A stretch of DNA of 64,000 nucleotides from Episyrphus balteatus (GCF_945859705.1 NC_079135.1:36567679-36631678); one strand, 5' to 3'; positions 11,162 through 24,994 are shown, counted from the first letter of the stretch. The notes: generated from the letters alone by a model not told the origin. Made by a program: numbers and translations.

Positions 11162-13694
11162 GTATACATATACCTATGAATTAAAAAGGAAAAAACCGTC
11201 AACACAGCTCTTTAAAGCAAGAAAAATGTGCAAGACGATAAAAAGTAAGTGATAAATGAGTGAAAGCTCTCCATTTTATCTGGAATTTTGTTTGAAAAAG
11301 AAAAATGTATGGCGTATACGTACTTTTTTATGTTTTTCTTATTTTCTATGAAAGGGGCCCCAAAATTAAGCCTTGCCCTGGGGCCGCGGCAACTCAACGT
11401 ACGTCTTTGGCTGCGTACCTACTGAAAAACGAAAAGCATAATAATTTTTTTCGTACAAAATTTCGCTGTGATATTTTTGTTTATATTTTTAATCGAACAT
11501 ACATACCAATACAACAATTTCAGAAATTCTCGAGCTGCGTACTATAACTATTCCTAAAAGTATTAATAAGAAATAAAAGTAACCGTTGTTGTTTACATCA
11601 TAAAACGTTTACTTAGTAAAATACTGAGTACAAATAAAACACGGCTAGTGATTCTAAATCACAATACCAGCGTCAGGCACTTGTGCTTAAGATATAGATC
11701 TATTTCACCGCATTATAACAAAACACATACATAATTGTATAATAATATCTATGGATGTTTCCTGACTTATCCCTAATATATGGTTAAATTCAAAGAAAAT
11801 TGAACTACAAAGTTCATAAAATTCATAAGATTTATTAATGCAAATGTTAACCAAAATTACTTCTAAGCCCTAGACAAATTTTACAACAACGACTCACATT
11901 TCATTCCTTTAAATTATGACCCTGTTTCGAGACAATTATTACAAAAACTTTTCTACGAAATAAAAAAAAAACTTGTCTTGAAGTGCTTCTTTAGCTTATG
12001 ATTCATTGGCACCAGTATACGTTTGAGGATGACGTCAAAGATAGCCTCATTAACATAATAATCTTCTTCAGGCACACACACATATAGTATCCTTTCGCAT
12101 AGAATATCCTTTTTTGTTTGAAATGAAAATGACTCACAGAAGGAAAAGATTATAAATTCGATAGTATTTAAATTTAAATTTGCATAAATTACATCAACTG
12201 TGAAAAGCCATTAATATCGGCCTAATACGACACCGCTGATTGTACATAAATCGGTTTTTTTTTTTCAAGAACAGCAGCCGTCACCAACCTTTATAGTAAT
12301 GTCCTTATACCAAGACTTTCTCTTTAAAAAAAAAAGTTGTAACAATGTGCGTAGCGGATTATTTCTAGAATATTTTACAGATTTAAGAAATACGCGTGCT
12401 AAGGCAAACTGCTGAATGAATTCTGCGAATTATTTATACCTACATTATTGCAAGAAAGGGGTTGAATTTCAAAATACAATATGATGGAGGTAGTACGTAG
12501 CAAGTTACTGGTGTCACTCAACTTGGAGAATTACCTACGTGTGTGAAATTGAATCCACATGGGTATTGACACACAATCCCATGCCAAAACGTGATGTTTT
12601 AATGTCAAAAGAAAAGTGAAGATAAAAAAGAATTTTTTATCCTTTTAAATACATTGGCACACAGGAGGGGGTGTAAAATATAAATAGCTTAACATATGCT
12701 ACTTATTAATATCATCAAAATTTATTTCATTCGAATTGGGAAATAAACGTTTGAAAAAAGTGTGGAAGGATATAACCCTTAAAATAGGAGAAAAGAAAGG
12801 ATTTAAAGGGATATAGGTATCGATTAACGTTGGTTTTGAGGTTTTGAAATTTAGAATGGAAGAAGAAATAAATGTGGATCGAAATTTTCACATTCGTGGT
12901 AGTTTGGAAAGCAAGCAAGATTTCATCCTAGAAAAAAACTTGAAGAAAACTTCCGATAAAAGGCACTAGAAAATTCGAAGAAAATATTCGTCGAGGCCAA
13001 CACGTCTGTTTAGCTATTAGTAGACGGTCAACGGTTTAACTCTCTGACGTCACCAAATAAATAATCATCAATCTGTTATTGCGTCAAAGCCGAAAACATG
13101 CGTAAGTCCACATCAAAGCGTTACCAGCATTTTTTGGGAAAGATTTCGACTACATTTTTACGAAGATGTGTCAACGCGTTGACCGATTTCACTGATGACT
13201 GTCTAATCCTAGCTTGAGAGTTCCTCCAGCATTTAAACTTAAGAATAGGCCGCTCACCAATGCAATACAGAAGAATCACTATGAATCTTCTCTTTGAAAG
13301 TTTTGGACAGTCAAAACCATAGGTAATCCGCAAATACAAGTGCAAGAGTTGATTTGCAAGTTACTGAGTTCCATACGATCTTGATTGCTTAGTAAATTTT
13401 GTCCTCTTCTTTAAAAAACGCCAGAATATACCAGTATCATAAACTCCTCTCAACAGAATTTAAATTTTTGTTTAAACGTCGATAAAGGTTCTTTACTTGT
13501 TATCCAATGCTTTTACTGAAGCTGGTAGTTTTGAACAGATAACTTTTAAGAATAACACAGAATGACAAAACCATTTAAGAAGTAATAGCTTCTATAAATT
13601 CTTTATTAAAGCCTTATCGAAGTTCTTGGTAGTGTTACTGCCCTTTAACTGGTGTTTTAACTGTGGGCTGATATTCCATAATATTACCTTCTTA
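11162..13694. other. No gene seen
   Basis: AT-rich DNA. It contains a copy of the GCGTATACGTAC repeat at 11305-11330. A minus-strand frame at 13121-13345 is less AT-rich than its surroundings and might be an old mobile-element remnant, but I cannot name it. Confidence 0.5.
11305..11330 (+). repeat. GCGTATRCGTAC repeat, copy 1
   Basis: ATGTATGGCGTATACGTACT followed by a T-run. Related copies are at 24967, 26974, 34707 and 58326 (minus). Confidence 0.45.
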
Positions 13695-15567
13695 GCCCAG
13701 TCATTTTAGTCATTTTTAAGCCCAATCTGCGGAAAAATTCCTACTGGGCTGAATTTTGGTATACAGCTTAATGACGGCTTTGTTATGAAGATGTGAAAAA
13801 TCGACATTGATATCGTGTCCGCGTTAAGAGTTATAGGGGTCAAAAGGTCACAAAAACTGGTTTTTCACGATTTTCAGCAAAACGGTAAGTCTTATCAAAA
13901 AATATTCAATGCAAGAATTGTAGACCAGATTATTATATATAAAAAGTGTCATGACACTTTTTTTCCTAAGACCCACCGTTTCTTAGGTATAACGATTCAA
14001 AAAGTTGAAGTTTAGTTGTAATCGTCATAATCCTATTCCTGAAAAAAAAACTCCTAACTGAAAAGTTCCTGAAATTTCATTATTTTTTTAGCTTGAATTT
14101 CGTTCCTCAACTGTTAAGAATATGGGGAAACCAAAAAAAAATGGAAATTTTCGCCATTTTTCCGATTGGGGCCCTTCTTCCGAAACCATTTCCCTGGGAA
14201 TTTTTGTTTAGAATATGTCTGAAAATATACAGGGTGTGCAATAGAGAATGGACAACCCTAAAACGGCTTATAGCTACACTTATGATTGTTCTAAAAACAG
14301 ATAGAAAAAAGTTCTATCGCAACCAGTTCATAAAATATGGACTTTTTTTCGTTCAGTGTATTTTAAATTTTATCATCTTATGTTTTCGTTCACTACAACC
14401 ACGAATGAATGAATTTTATTTATTTCTTTTTTTTATAATTTTCTACAATAATTGGATGAGTACATAAACACTTTAAAAATTTCATAGCTATTGCACATTT
14501 TCGTAAAAGAAATTTTGAAATCTGTTTTTTGATGCAAAATGTAAAAAAAGTATTTTATGAAAAATTTTAAACACCTGTGGTATAAAATAAATCTATAGAA
14601 ACCTAGGTGGCCATCTTTCTTAAAAATATTCTCCTTATACCAGAATATTTTTAAGAAAGTTGGCCACCTAGGTTTCTATAGATTTATTTTATACCACAGG
14701 TGTTTAAAATTTTTCATAAAATACTTTTTTTACATTTTGCATCAAAAAACAGATTTCAAAATTTTTTTACGAAAATGTGCAATAGCTATGAAATTTTTAA
14801 AGTGTTTATGTACTCATCCAATCATTGTAGAAAATTATAAAAAAAAGAAATAAATAAAATTCATTCATTCGTGGTTGTAGTGAACGAAAACATAAGATGA
14901 TAAAATTTAAAATACACTGAACGAAAAAAAGTCCATATTTTATGAACTGGTTGCGATAGAACTTTTTTCTATCTGTTTTTAGAACAATCATAAGTGTAGC
15001 TATAAGCCGTTTTAGGGTTGTCCATTCTCTATTGCACACCCTGTATATTTTCAGACATATTCTAAACAAAAATTCCCAGGGAAATGGTTTCGGAAGAAGG
15101 GCCCCAATCGGAAAAATGGCGAAAATTTCCATTTTTTTTGGTTTCCCCATATTCTTAACAGTTGAGGAACGAAATTCAAGCTAAAAAAATAATGAAATTT
15201 CAGGAACTTTTCAGTTAGGAGTTTTTTTTTCAGGAATAGGATTATGACGATTACAACTAAACTTCAACTTTTTGAATCGTTATACCTAAGAAACGGTGGG
15301 TCTTAGGAAAAAAAGTGTCATGACACTTTTTATATATAATAATCTGGTCTACAATTCTTGCATTGAATATTTTTTGATAAGACTTACCGTTTTGCTGAAA
15401 ATCGTGAAAAACCAGTTTTTGTGACCTTTTGACCCCTATAACTCTTAACGCGGACACGATATCAATGTCGATTTTTCACATCTTCATAACAAAGCCGTCA
15501 TTAAGCTGTATACCAAAATTCAGCCCAGTAGGAATTTTTCCGCAGATAAAACCTAAAATTACTGGAC
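13695..15567. mobile_element. Foldback (giant inverted repeat) element, copy A
   Basis: A nearly complete palindrome of 1873 bp. The left arm 13695-14632 and right arm 14642-15567 are inverted copies around the 9-nt loop CCTTATACC. It is flanked by TA (13693-13694 and 15568-15569). The two ends differ: the left starts GCCCAGTCATTTTAGTCATT and the right, read inward, GTCCAGTAATTTTAGGTTTT. They converge from CTGCGGAAAAATTCC inward. Each arm holds a 22-bp palindrome centred on TCATGA (13941-13962 on the left). Open frames of 66 and 114-124 codons recur in both arms, but they start with non-ATG codons or show no domain, so I treat it as non-coding. Transcription would yield a hairpin RNA of about 0.9 kb. 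Confidence 0.93.
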
Positions 15568-15569
15568 TA

Positions 15570-18500
15570 TCTGTGCTTTTCTAGGAATTCAATTGTGAAA
15601 ATTAAAACTTAATTCTAACTAAACTCTTAAACAAAGTAGAGATAAATATTGATACTAAAGTTGGGCTCTGAAAATTTGGTGAAACTATACTTTTATCAAG
15701 ATTGAACACATAATAACATCTTTTGAATGCCACAGAGGGCTTTAATAAATTGAAGTTATAGAAAAAAAAAGGTAGAAAAGGACATGATTTTATGATTCAT
15801 TTTAGAAACCATTGCCAATCCCCAAACACATAATTATATTTGTTTACACAAATACAACACCCAAAGTCAAACTTTTCTTTTTTCTAACTTATTTTTAAGC
15901 AATCCTAAGGGTTTAAAATTAAAAAAATCATTCCGTATACTGTAATCATTTATTCATTTCTTACGTTTGTATAGTTGTTTCTTAAGTTAACCCCTGGGAA
16001 TTTATCCCACGGTATTGTATTCTCTTTGGTTATATCTGCATATTATAAATATTTTTTTCAAAGAAAGGTGGTAATTCCTCCAAGGACTATACCTATACCT
16101 ATAGTCTTCAACCACTTTACAACATTCCTGATTTATATCTTTTACTTTTTATATTTATCAAAACGATTCCAAAGCAGGTCATAAAACTTTATTTCACCAT
16201 GGGTTCTATTATCTATAGCAAAACAAAAAGTAACACATTTCAACAACATGCGCCCTTACCATTGTTAAAATATCAGAAAAAGGGTTATCCACAATATTCT
16301 TATAATACAAAAATATTACAAAAAAAAAAAAACAAAAAAATACATTCAATGAAGGCAAAAATATATATTGTTGTGAAAAATACGAATGTGTGCTGCAGTT
16401 TAAAAAGGAAAAGGTCCTTGAACTGAGACACCTTTAACTATAGAGTTCGAAATGCCACTCCATTAAAAAGATACACATCTTTATCATGTTTTTTTTTTTT
16501 GTTCAATTATTGAATTGCAAATCATTTTATTTTTATGAAAATAATTCAAAAGTAACAGTATTGCATTTTAAAACACCATGAATTCCGTCCATGATCCCAT
16601 AACAAAGTAAAGTTTTTACTCAGGGTAATAGTGTCTTAAAATACTTTAAATTCTATTAATACCGGAAATACTATTCACACTCAATCACAATGCTGTCAAA
16701 AGCTAACCCAATTCCCCAATAAAATGTGTTCAATAGCTAATCTTTTGAAAAAGTAGGTATTTAACTTTTACTATGATACCTACTCAGCCTGGAGACCCAA
16801 TTTAGCGAAAAAGAAAATTCTGAAATCTGTAAAAAAGTACTTAATTCAGAGTTTAATTTTTACTTGATTTAAAGATCATGTATTTGTTTGGCGTTTTTTT
16901 CTTGTAAGAAAATAGAAAACAATAAATTGGTCTATTCATATAAACTTAAACAAATAAAATAAAAATGAAAATAATTTGATTGTGTTTTTAAATTAGTATC
17001 TAGGTTATTTTTTCAACTAGCAAATATATTTTACAAATTTTTAGTTGGACATAACTCCACTCAGTTTTCGTTTTGTGGACTTAAGTCTCATTAAGGTAGG
17101 AAATAAGTCCATATTCGAATTATGACATTATTTACTACCGATGTGGAACTTATATCCTGTGGAGTTATGTCCTTGCTCCTCCAAAAATAGGTGAGTCACA
17201 ACGGAAGTATCATCACAAACAAGTACTTACAACCTAGTCAAGCTATTTACACTTATCCCCAATTCTACCACTAACATAGCTGCATATCGGATTGGTTTCT
17301 ATCTCGGCTCTGGGCAGATTTGTCCACTTTGTCAATGTGCAATAATTTCAATCATTTTTCCCATGGGGGTTCTTTTATTTAGAATTTTTTTTTCTCTTTA
17401 TTTTCTTTTTGTGTTGTCATTGTCACATACATGCAACACTGTTTGTGCTTGAATACTATATGTAGGAGCTGGTAAAATTTAATTTCAATTCATTCCAGAC
17501 TAATCACCCAACCCAATAGCAATTTTTCTATTGTAAAACATGTAGTAGCTGAATGGGGTGGTATAGGAATACCACATTTGAGTGTAACGTCCGCCCCGTT
17601 GCCATTCAGTCGGTTGTCTCTAGAGAGTCACGTGTTTCCTTTTGGAATTTGCTCCTGTATTTTTGTATTGTATTAGCAACAAAAAAAGGAATCCAAAAAC
17701 AGCAAAAAAAAATAAAACTTTAAGGCGGATAGGGGTGAAAAATCGATATTGAAAATGTGAACCGAATTCACAGGCAGTAGCAGTAAGTAGTACCACCACA
17801 ATTTTCTCTGGGAGGAAAATGTCTGCGATTTGCTTTGTAGCTTCATTCCATGGCCTGTACTGTACAGTTAACCTGTCATTTTGTTGTAAGAAAGAACAAA
17901 ATTGAGTATTTCTTCGTTAAATATTTGTTTCCATCTAGTTTAAATTGTGTTTCCACCACAATTAAGAATATTTTATTTGACAGCTTCAGTCGAATATAAT
18001 ATTGGTCAAGGCAGAATTATAATTGAAGAGAGCAGTCAGAAGCTAATGTCAAGTCTCTTTCCGTAACGTCAAAAGCATAAAGGGGCCAACGGATTTAACT
18101 GACAGCTATTTCTTATTCGAAGAGAACCATACATGACGGAACAGTTAAAAGGTCGGTTGTCATAAAAATTGTGTATTTTATGGATCTGTCACTTGAATCT
18201 GGCGACGCACGTAACGGTTGCAACGGATTCAATGAGTTGGGCCCTTAAGTTACCTATATATTCAATTTATCTATGGTTCTGTTCGTTTACTTTATCAAAA
18301 TTTAATATATTTCTAAATTGTGCGTTTACTTCAAAAATTTTTATGCAATTTCAAAAGTGGGCGAAACTTTAGCTCACTTCCACTTACTTTTCGTAACGTG
18401 GTAAAAATTTCTTCGGGAATCATAAAGAAAGACATAAATGCAAAACCCAAAGTTAAAAACATTCAACGTTTAGTTTAAGAGTGACCGTGAATGGCGAACC

Positions 18501-20121
18501 GCTTATAAGCTTTTGGACACCGATTGACAGCAAAAAAGTTCCTACTGTCAAATGACAGACTCACTGTACTTCATCTATATTCCTGCCAACCAGAATGGAA
18601 TAAACCAAGGGTTAAGAGACTGGGATTTGAAAATGGAAATGGGAGTTTGCATTGAGAATGCAGTTTGCACTTTCGAATTTCTCTCTGCTGCACATGCTCG
18701 TAGAAGTAGACATAGCCATGAATAACTGAATTCCGCTTCAGACAACATGAATAGTCTTACCACATTGAGGCCTGTCCAACCAGACTAAATAAAATAGGCA
18801 TACAAACATATATAGATGCTTAGATACATACATACATACATGTTGAACCATAAAGTGGAATTTTAAAGTGTTTCAAGTATTTCTACAGAAATATTTTTAA
18901 AGGCATTAAATTGACAAAAAAGTAATAGATTTCTAGACCACCCATTTGAAACTTAAACGAAACATTTTATATTCCAAACTTCACCTTTAGAATTCCAAGA
19001 TGCAATCATTTTTAAAGTGACAAATAAACAACCATCAATAGTTGACATAACCAGCACCTTTAACTTCCCCTCCGAAATTCTGTCAATAGTCCTTGTTAGG
19101 AAAGACTAGAGCTCATGCCCGTGAGCCGTGTCCTTATAATCTCTCGCAGAATGCACATTTTACAATACAGGCAGCATATCAAATCGAAATTGTTATATAT
19201 GAATGTCCTGAAATTCTACACAAGAGAGGTGTTGGTCGTTAGAAAAGAAAACAACAAAAAAATAATCAACCCTTGGTGCTACTGTGAGGAATTTTATAAT
19301 TTTTTTTTCTCTTCGTACAACAACAATAATATCACGTAACCTTTTGTTGTACTTTATACCTTTATATAGCAATCCAGTCAGTATAAAGCTATTATTTATC
19401 CGTCAGTCGATTCATGATTCATGATCCAAGTTCATGATCATCATCATCGTCATCATTAGTAACTGCCTCTAACATGGAAAACTGCATATTGTACTGCACT
19501 ACTGTTTTCAGCCTGGAATTTTAAGGGGGAAAAATCGGAAACCATACAAAACGAAAAATTTAAATGCAGTTGTGCAACAATGCAAGGATTCTCAAACATC
19601 TGCAACCCCTGGCGTTTTGAAAAGGAGCTATATCGTCTCTTTTTAATGTCGTCACAGTTTTGTACGTAGGTACATGAGTTTTTGAACTGGTACACAGTGA
19701 AGCAAAGGAAGGTGCAATTAAAAATGTGATGATGTTTTTCATGTGGAAAAAAGTGGTTAGTGCACTTATGAAAAGTTTTGCAACAGGAATAAAAAAAAAA
19801 ACAAAGTTACAGAATTATAAATTTACATTTAACTATACATTTTCTGCAGATGGAATGAGCTTTCAGGTTTTGATAAAACAGTGCGGATCAATTGGTTATA
19901 CCTACGGAATTTAAAAAAAACCTTTAACTGGAGGACTGGGCTTTAGAAGATTTCTTCAATGTTTCTCTGCACTTGCACCACCCTGTATACGTTTTTTTCT
20001 TTTCTTTTTTTTAGTTAGGTATACTTCTTTTCCGGAGTTTGTATCAGAGTCAAAATTTACTTTTTGAATTTTTTAAAAATGTCAAAATAAAATGACTTTT
20101 GCCAATATTACTAACTAAGCG
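15570..20121. other. No gene seen
   Basis: AT-rich DNA with one small hairpin (17047-17172) and a (TACA)n microsatellite near 18826-18840. Short frames here are compositional. Confidence 0.55.
17047..17172. repeat. Small inverted-repeat unit (126 bp)
   Basis: Exact 14-bp ends GGACATAACTCCAC and GTGGAGTTATGTCC enclose about 98 bp. No clear target duplication is visible. MITE-like. Confidence 0.5.
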
Positions 20122-20124
20122 ATT

Positions 20125-20566
20125 GGGCACGTTCAGGAAATATTAGGGACTAGATATTTAGTCAACGTCATTTTCCGAACGGAAATTTGAACAAATTGAC
20201 TAAATTAGTTTGGATACGCCATTATTGTCAAATTTCGAAATTTCCTTGAAAATTTTACAGAGCGCATGGGGCAGACACCAAATTTCAATTCACTTTAATA
20301 TTAGTTACAACCGATAATGCACTTTTCACTCGTTTTTCACACAAATAGATTTAATTCTGTTACCGTAATTCTATAATTAAAAATAATCAGCTGTCATGTT
20401 GACAAAAAAAACTTTCCTAAATATTTAGGTAAAATTTTCTTGCCTAACTTTCCAGTCAGCTTGCCAATAAAATTACCTAAATTGGAAGGATTTTTTTTGA
20501 CAGCTGACCAATCAGAGACCGAGAAATTACCTAAATATTTAGTCCCTAACGTTTCTGAACCTGCCC
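20125..20566. mobile_element. Inverted-repeat MITE (442 bp)
   Basis: Ends read inward GGGCACGTTCAGGAAATATT and GGGCAGGTTCAGAAACGTTA; both continue AGGGACTARATATTTAG. It is flanked by ATT on both sides (20122-20124 and 20567-20569). No coding capacity. The superfamily is not certain. Confidence 0.7.
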
Positions 20567-21087
20567 ATTGTATCGAATTATTAGGGTTAAAACCTTCTTA
20601 ATTTTAAAAGACATTCTTACCAGAAAAAAGTACACTAGGCATATCTAAAACGGTGTAAACTCCAGGGATTTGCTGAATAGCGATTTTTAAAGAGCAGTAA
20701 TAGCAGTGAGTAGCATTTTAAAATAGCGATTAATAGCTGCTATTTAATCACTCTTAAAATAGCAGTTAAAGCCCCAAATTAATCTATAAATTTCTTCCTG
20801 ATTTAAAGTATCATAGAAAATATTGAATACAAAACAAATAAAAAGTCAGTTGCCATTTTTGAATTTTTTAATAAGAAATAATTAATTGAAGGCCTGAACT
20901 GATACTATGGTAATTCAAATAGAACTTCTGTGTTTCGTCATCATCAGGTTAAACTTTTCTTTACATCTTTGATTAAATCATTAGATAAATGAAGACCAGA
21001 ATGCTCACAAGAAAGCAGTGAAATTTTAAAGAGCCGAGAATATTTTATTGAAAAGAGCAGTTACAAAGAACAAAGTGTAGTTTAGCG

Positions 21088-21120
21088 TATAAAAGTTGTG
21101 AAATCGAACATTTTCACTGC
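21088..21120 (+). promoter_or_regulatory. Predicted core promoter (TATA plus initiator)
   Basis: TATAAAAG at 21088-21095 is followed by TTTTCACTGC, placing an initiator-like TCACTG with its A at 21116, 28 bp from the first T of the TATA box. This spacing is what insect RNA polymerase II promoters use. The region just upstream is rich in GAGCAG/AAAGAG words. Confidence 0.45.
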
Positions 21121-21503
21121 TCTCCCAGTTTACTTGATCGCTTCGTGTTTTTCAATGTGAATTTAAAAAAGAACAAAGCAAATTAAAGCAATTCTGTGAA
21201 GCTAGGTACTGAGCATTGAGCAGCTTAATTGAAGAGTTAATCGGAACTGTTCACTTAATTGTAACTGTTATCTTCTCAGTGGAAGAGCAGAGTGTTTGAA
21301 AGCAGCTTTCGCAACAGCAAGGAAAGAATGACTCGAAATCTAAATTTAAAGTGGAGTGATATCTACTGAAACTAATCAATATTACCACTTAAAGTATTAG
21401 TATTTAGCAGTTTTAGTTTTAAGAAAAACCGTTGTAGTTTAAATTAACCATTGATTTGAATAAACACCAAGCGCCCATTAAATCGGTGCAGACAGAAATC
21501 AAG
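21116..21503 (+). other. Predicted untranslated first exon of a plus-strand gene
   Basis: Starts at the predicted initiator and ends at the consensus donor CAAG|GTAAGTATG (GT at 21504-21505). Stops occur in all frames, and the ATGs present open only very short upstream frames, so it would be 5' UTR. No plus-strand coding exon is recognised downstream in the window. If real, the gene has a first intron that may span the GH1 gene and leave the window. Evidence is motif spacing only. Confidence 0.35.
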
Positions 21504-21505
21504 GT

Positions 21506-22784
21506 AAGTATGCAAACTTGTTAAGGATACGTGTGCATTAACTTACTTACAATTTTACTACTACTTTGCTTGATTCATGTCACGTTCATTTCATATTTTC
21601 ACATCCATTTACGGACACTAGATAATTTAATTTTACACTTCCAATTTGTGACAAAATAAAAAAGAATCACAGTAACACAGTTGCGTGATGTAAGCACCTA
21701 ATGCATAATTAGTTATGCATGGATTTTTATTTTAGAACATTCCCCATAAACAAACACAACCCGAACCTACTTATAATAATTTCTTATTCAATAGCAGGTA
21801 GCGTGAAAAATTTTTGGAAAAATTTCAGATTTTTATTTTTGATTAGAAGACACACAGGTAGGTATATGTTGGAAGTTAGACCATGATACAAACTGTCTTA
21901 ACTGTTTGATTCACTTGAGTGCCTTAATTTTCTATGAGCTTATACCAAGTCACGCATTCCGGATGTTAAATATAAATATTTTCTTTGACTTTTATTGCCT
22001 CAAATGATATGATGGTAAAAAAACATTCCATTAATGTTTACAAACCAAAAATATTTTTGTTCTAAAAGAATGAAGCCTTTATTACATGACAACCATAATC
22101 TGTGAAGGGGTCAGCTATTTTACATAATTTTTAAATTTAAATTGAAAAAGTTAATGTTGTTTTTAATAAAATTATTAATGTTTTCAAGCACAAAATAGTG
22201 AAGCTGATAAAAAGAAATTTGTATACATTTCTCGTATAGTTTTCATATATTCAAGGGCAAGCAGTGCTTGGTTATAAGTGATAATGTAGAATTTAACACA
22301 TATGTACATACAAATTAATTTAGGAACTTTAACTGTTACTAGAAAAAATATTAAACATGCAAAAAAATGAATATAAATTGTACATATCTTGACTATAAAT
22401 ATTGGAAATACGTTCTATAAATTTTCATAGCGAAAATTGTGCATAGGTAATGTGCATTTTCTCATTACAACCTTAAGTATAGTAACTTTGTAAAGCTAAG
22501 AAAAATTGCTTTAAGGAACCGGGCAAAACAACTTCGATTTTGATGATCTTTTTTTTTAATTAAAATTACTTAAAACTCTAGGGGTTATAAAAATTGTAGC
22601 TGTTGCCATATTGTTTTTCCCTTTTTTTAATTAAAATTAGAATTTTTGTTAACAAAAACAACTTTTTTTCAATTTTTTAAATATAGTTTTTAAATGTTTT
22701 AAAAATAACTCGGTTAAACTTTTTATTCCGAGATTGAACCCTTATTTTACCGGACTATTGTGGCTTGACAAACTTCTTGTATTG
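21506..22784. other. No gene seen
   Basis: AT-rich DNA, possibly intron of the predicted plus-strand transcript. Nothing recognisable. Confidence 0.5.
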
Positions 22785-23042
22785 ATCATTTTTATTCATG
22801 ATTGTTTTTGTTTTCTTGTTTTCCACTGTATTTTTTTCAAAATTCTTTCAAAACAGCTTTGACAACTGACACAATATTTTTATTGAGATTATTCCTTAGA
22901 ATAATTTTATTCGTTTCTGAAAGAAGCAGATAGATTTATTCTTAGGAATAAGCTATATCTGCCTGTTGAAAAATTGATTTTTTCTCTATCCTTAGGAATA
23001 AGTACTAACTGACTGTTTAACTGACTATTGAAAAATTGGCCC
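22785..23042. mobile_element. Harbinger-like MITE, truncated copy
   Basis: Inverted relative of 33091-33516. It shares the segment with ATTCCTTAGAATAATTTTAT and the end ACTATTGAAAAATTGGCCC, followed by TTA. The other end is missing: homology stops near 22785. Confidence 0.7.
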
Positions 23043-23898
23043 TTAAAAAAAAAAAAAATTAAAAACCACTGTTATCACGTAGTTCTATAAGAAATATCTC
23101 GCAACCAAAAATTTACAATTTTTTTTGTTTTTTTCGAAGCACTGACCTGGAAAAAAGTTTTTGAGCTTTACAATTATTAAGATTTAAAAGTCTGTACCTT
23201 CAGATAAGTTATAAAATTTGTATACTATTTTAAAGCTTATTTATATAACACCTTGAAGAGGAAATGACACTTTTGTCTTCATAATTTAAATGTAGTTTTA
23301 TGAACAACAAATTTACTATTAAAAACTATCGTAGCTTTAGATATTTTTATTCTGAATAAAAAAAAAAAACATCAACATATATTTATTTTTTCTTTTTATT
23401 TTAATTTTAATTTCAGAAATAACCTTATTAAAAAAGTTTTTCTAGCCAACTTTTTGTGCCAAATGCCCTTATGTTAGTTTAACGTTTTACCTTTCACACC
23501 TAAAATTATACAAACAAAATTGCACTCCTTTCGTTTTCACAACGCCAATGAAGATTTAAAGTCTAATGTCATGTCATTTTAGGGTGTCAAAAATAAATTG
23601 AATAGAGTGGAAAATAAAAGTATAACTTTAGGGGTTCTTTTACGTTTAAAATAATGATCGACAGTTATCATTTTAAAATTTAATTTTTGTAGGATTAGTA
23701 GTGGAGTGGTGATTAATTAAGCAAAGACAAATGCAGCATTGCATGAAGTATGATTAAATTATTTATTTTATCCTGGATAAAATGGGATTAAAATCAACAC
23801 GATAAACAAAGTTATGTATATTTAAAGTGGAATTAAAATCACAATAGGCCCATCAGAGGCCGCAGTGATAAAGCGAATTATTCCCACCCCTAATCCAA

Positions 23899-23920
23899 TT
23901 TTTACTTGCGATATAGGTAC
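23899..23920 (-). repeat. End fragment of repeat family M
   Basis: TTTACTTGCGATATAGGTAC is the reverse complement of the right end of the 25640-26452 copy. Only this terminal stretch is clear. Confidence 0.4.
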
Positions 23921-24966
23921 TAGCTATATTCGGCCAATACCGAATAGTGGCCGAATATTCTTAATTCGTTTAACGGATGTTTGGAACAAGGAAAAACAAC
24001 CCATTCCCATTAACCCTTTGACGACCACTGGATGTCCCAAACTCAACGTTTAGGAGAATTTATTTCAATATTGTTAAAACGGCATTGTTTTCTTGTTAAA
24101 AAAAAATATTTTTAGACTATGTATTTAAAATGATTTTTATTTGCATTATAAATACTCCATGTTACAACATTTTTACAAGTTCAAAATTCAAATGAAGAAA
24201 GTAACTTGTGTTATCTTGATAGAAAAAAAAAAAAAAACAAAAAATAACGATTTGTTTCCTTTTTAATTCATTTCCATGACTTTAATATAATTAAATCATT
24301 ATTTCTTATGCGATATTAGCACGTGTGACAAAGTCGTGCAATCTGTTGAACTTAACTTCTTAACTGTGAATTTTTAATGCATTTTGCACAACAACTCATT
24401 TTTGTTCTATAATTTAAATTTAATTAGGTACTTATTTACTGAATATAAATCATGTTCTTTTTTTTCTAAGGAGTTTTGTTACAGCACTAACAACTATTAG
24501 CACTAATAAATTAATTGAGTCGATGTTTTGCACCAAGATCCAAATTTGTAATAAAAAAAATATAAAAGCTGCATAGATTTCACAAGAGTATTGCTCCATT
24601 AATTCAATGTTAAATGTAAACCTTGAAATTGGTATCCGTTTTTTTTAGGTTATTCCGGTGGAGGCCGCACGTGCAGTTTAAATAGGGTGAATCAGTGAAG
24701 TGGAAGCTTTATGGTTCCATTTAAGATCATACAAGTTGCAATAAGAATAATTTTTGTATTTTTCATGCAAGTGGTAAACACAAAAAAATGTTCTATTTCT
24801 ATCAAATCAAATTAAAATAATAAATACGTTTGTAAATACAATTTTTGACTGTCAAATTCATTTGTTATGTACTGCTTGCTTTATCTTTATTTATATTTTA
24901 CAACAATATAAAAGATGAAAACAGATCTGGCAGAGACAGAGCTTATTATATAAAAATAATTGAAGT

Positions 24967-24994
24967 GGTCACTGTGGCGTATGCGTACTTTTTT
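24967..24994 (+). repeat. GCGTATRCGTAC repeat, copy 2
   Basis: GGTCACTGTGGCGTATGCGT followed by ACTTTTTT, shared with four other sites in the window. Confidence 0.5.

Noticed and set aside
13121..13345. Possible coding remnant on the minus strand
   Set aside because: Slightly protein-like composition, but I cannot tie it to any family and it has no continuation.
13941..13962. 22-bp palindrome centred on TCATGA as an operator or enhancer site
   Set aside because: It is part of every foldback arm, so its repetition is explained by the element family.
13815..15457. Paired 66- and 114-124-codon frames repeated in both arms of foldback copy A (and again in copy B at 30922-32569) as protein genes
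   Set aside because: They are mirrored because the arms are mirrored. They start at non-ATG codons or mid-sequence, show no domain, and overlap low-complexity text.
23865..24053. 62-codon plus-strand frame
   Set aside because: It overlaps a repeat-end fragment, has no ATG context or domain, and is probably chance.
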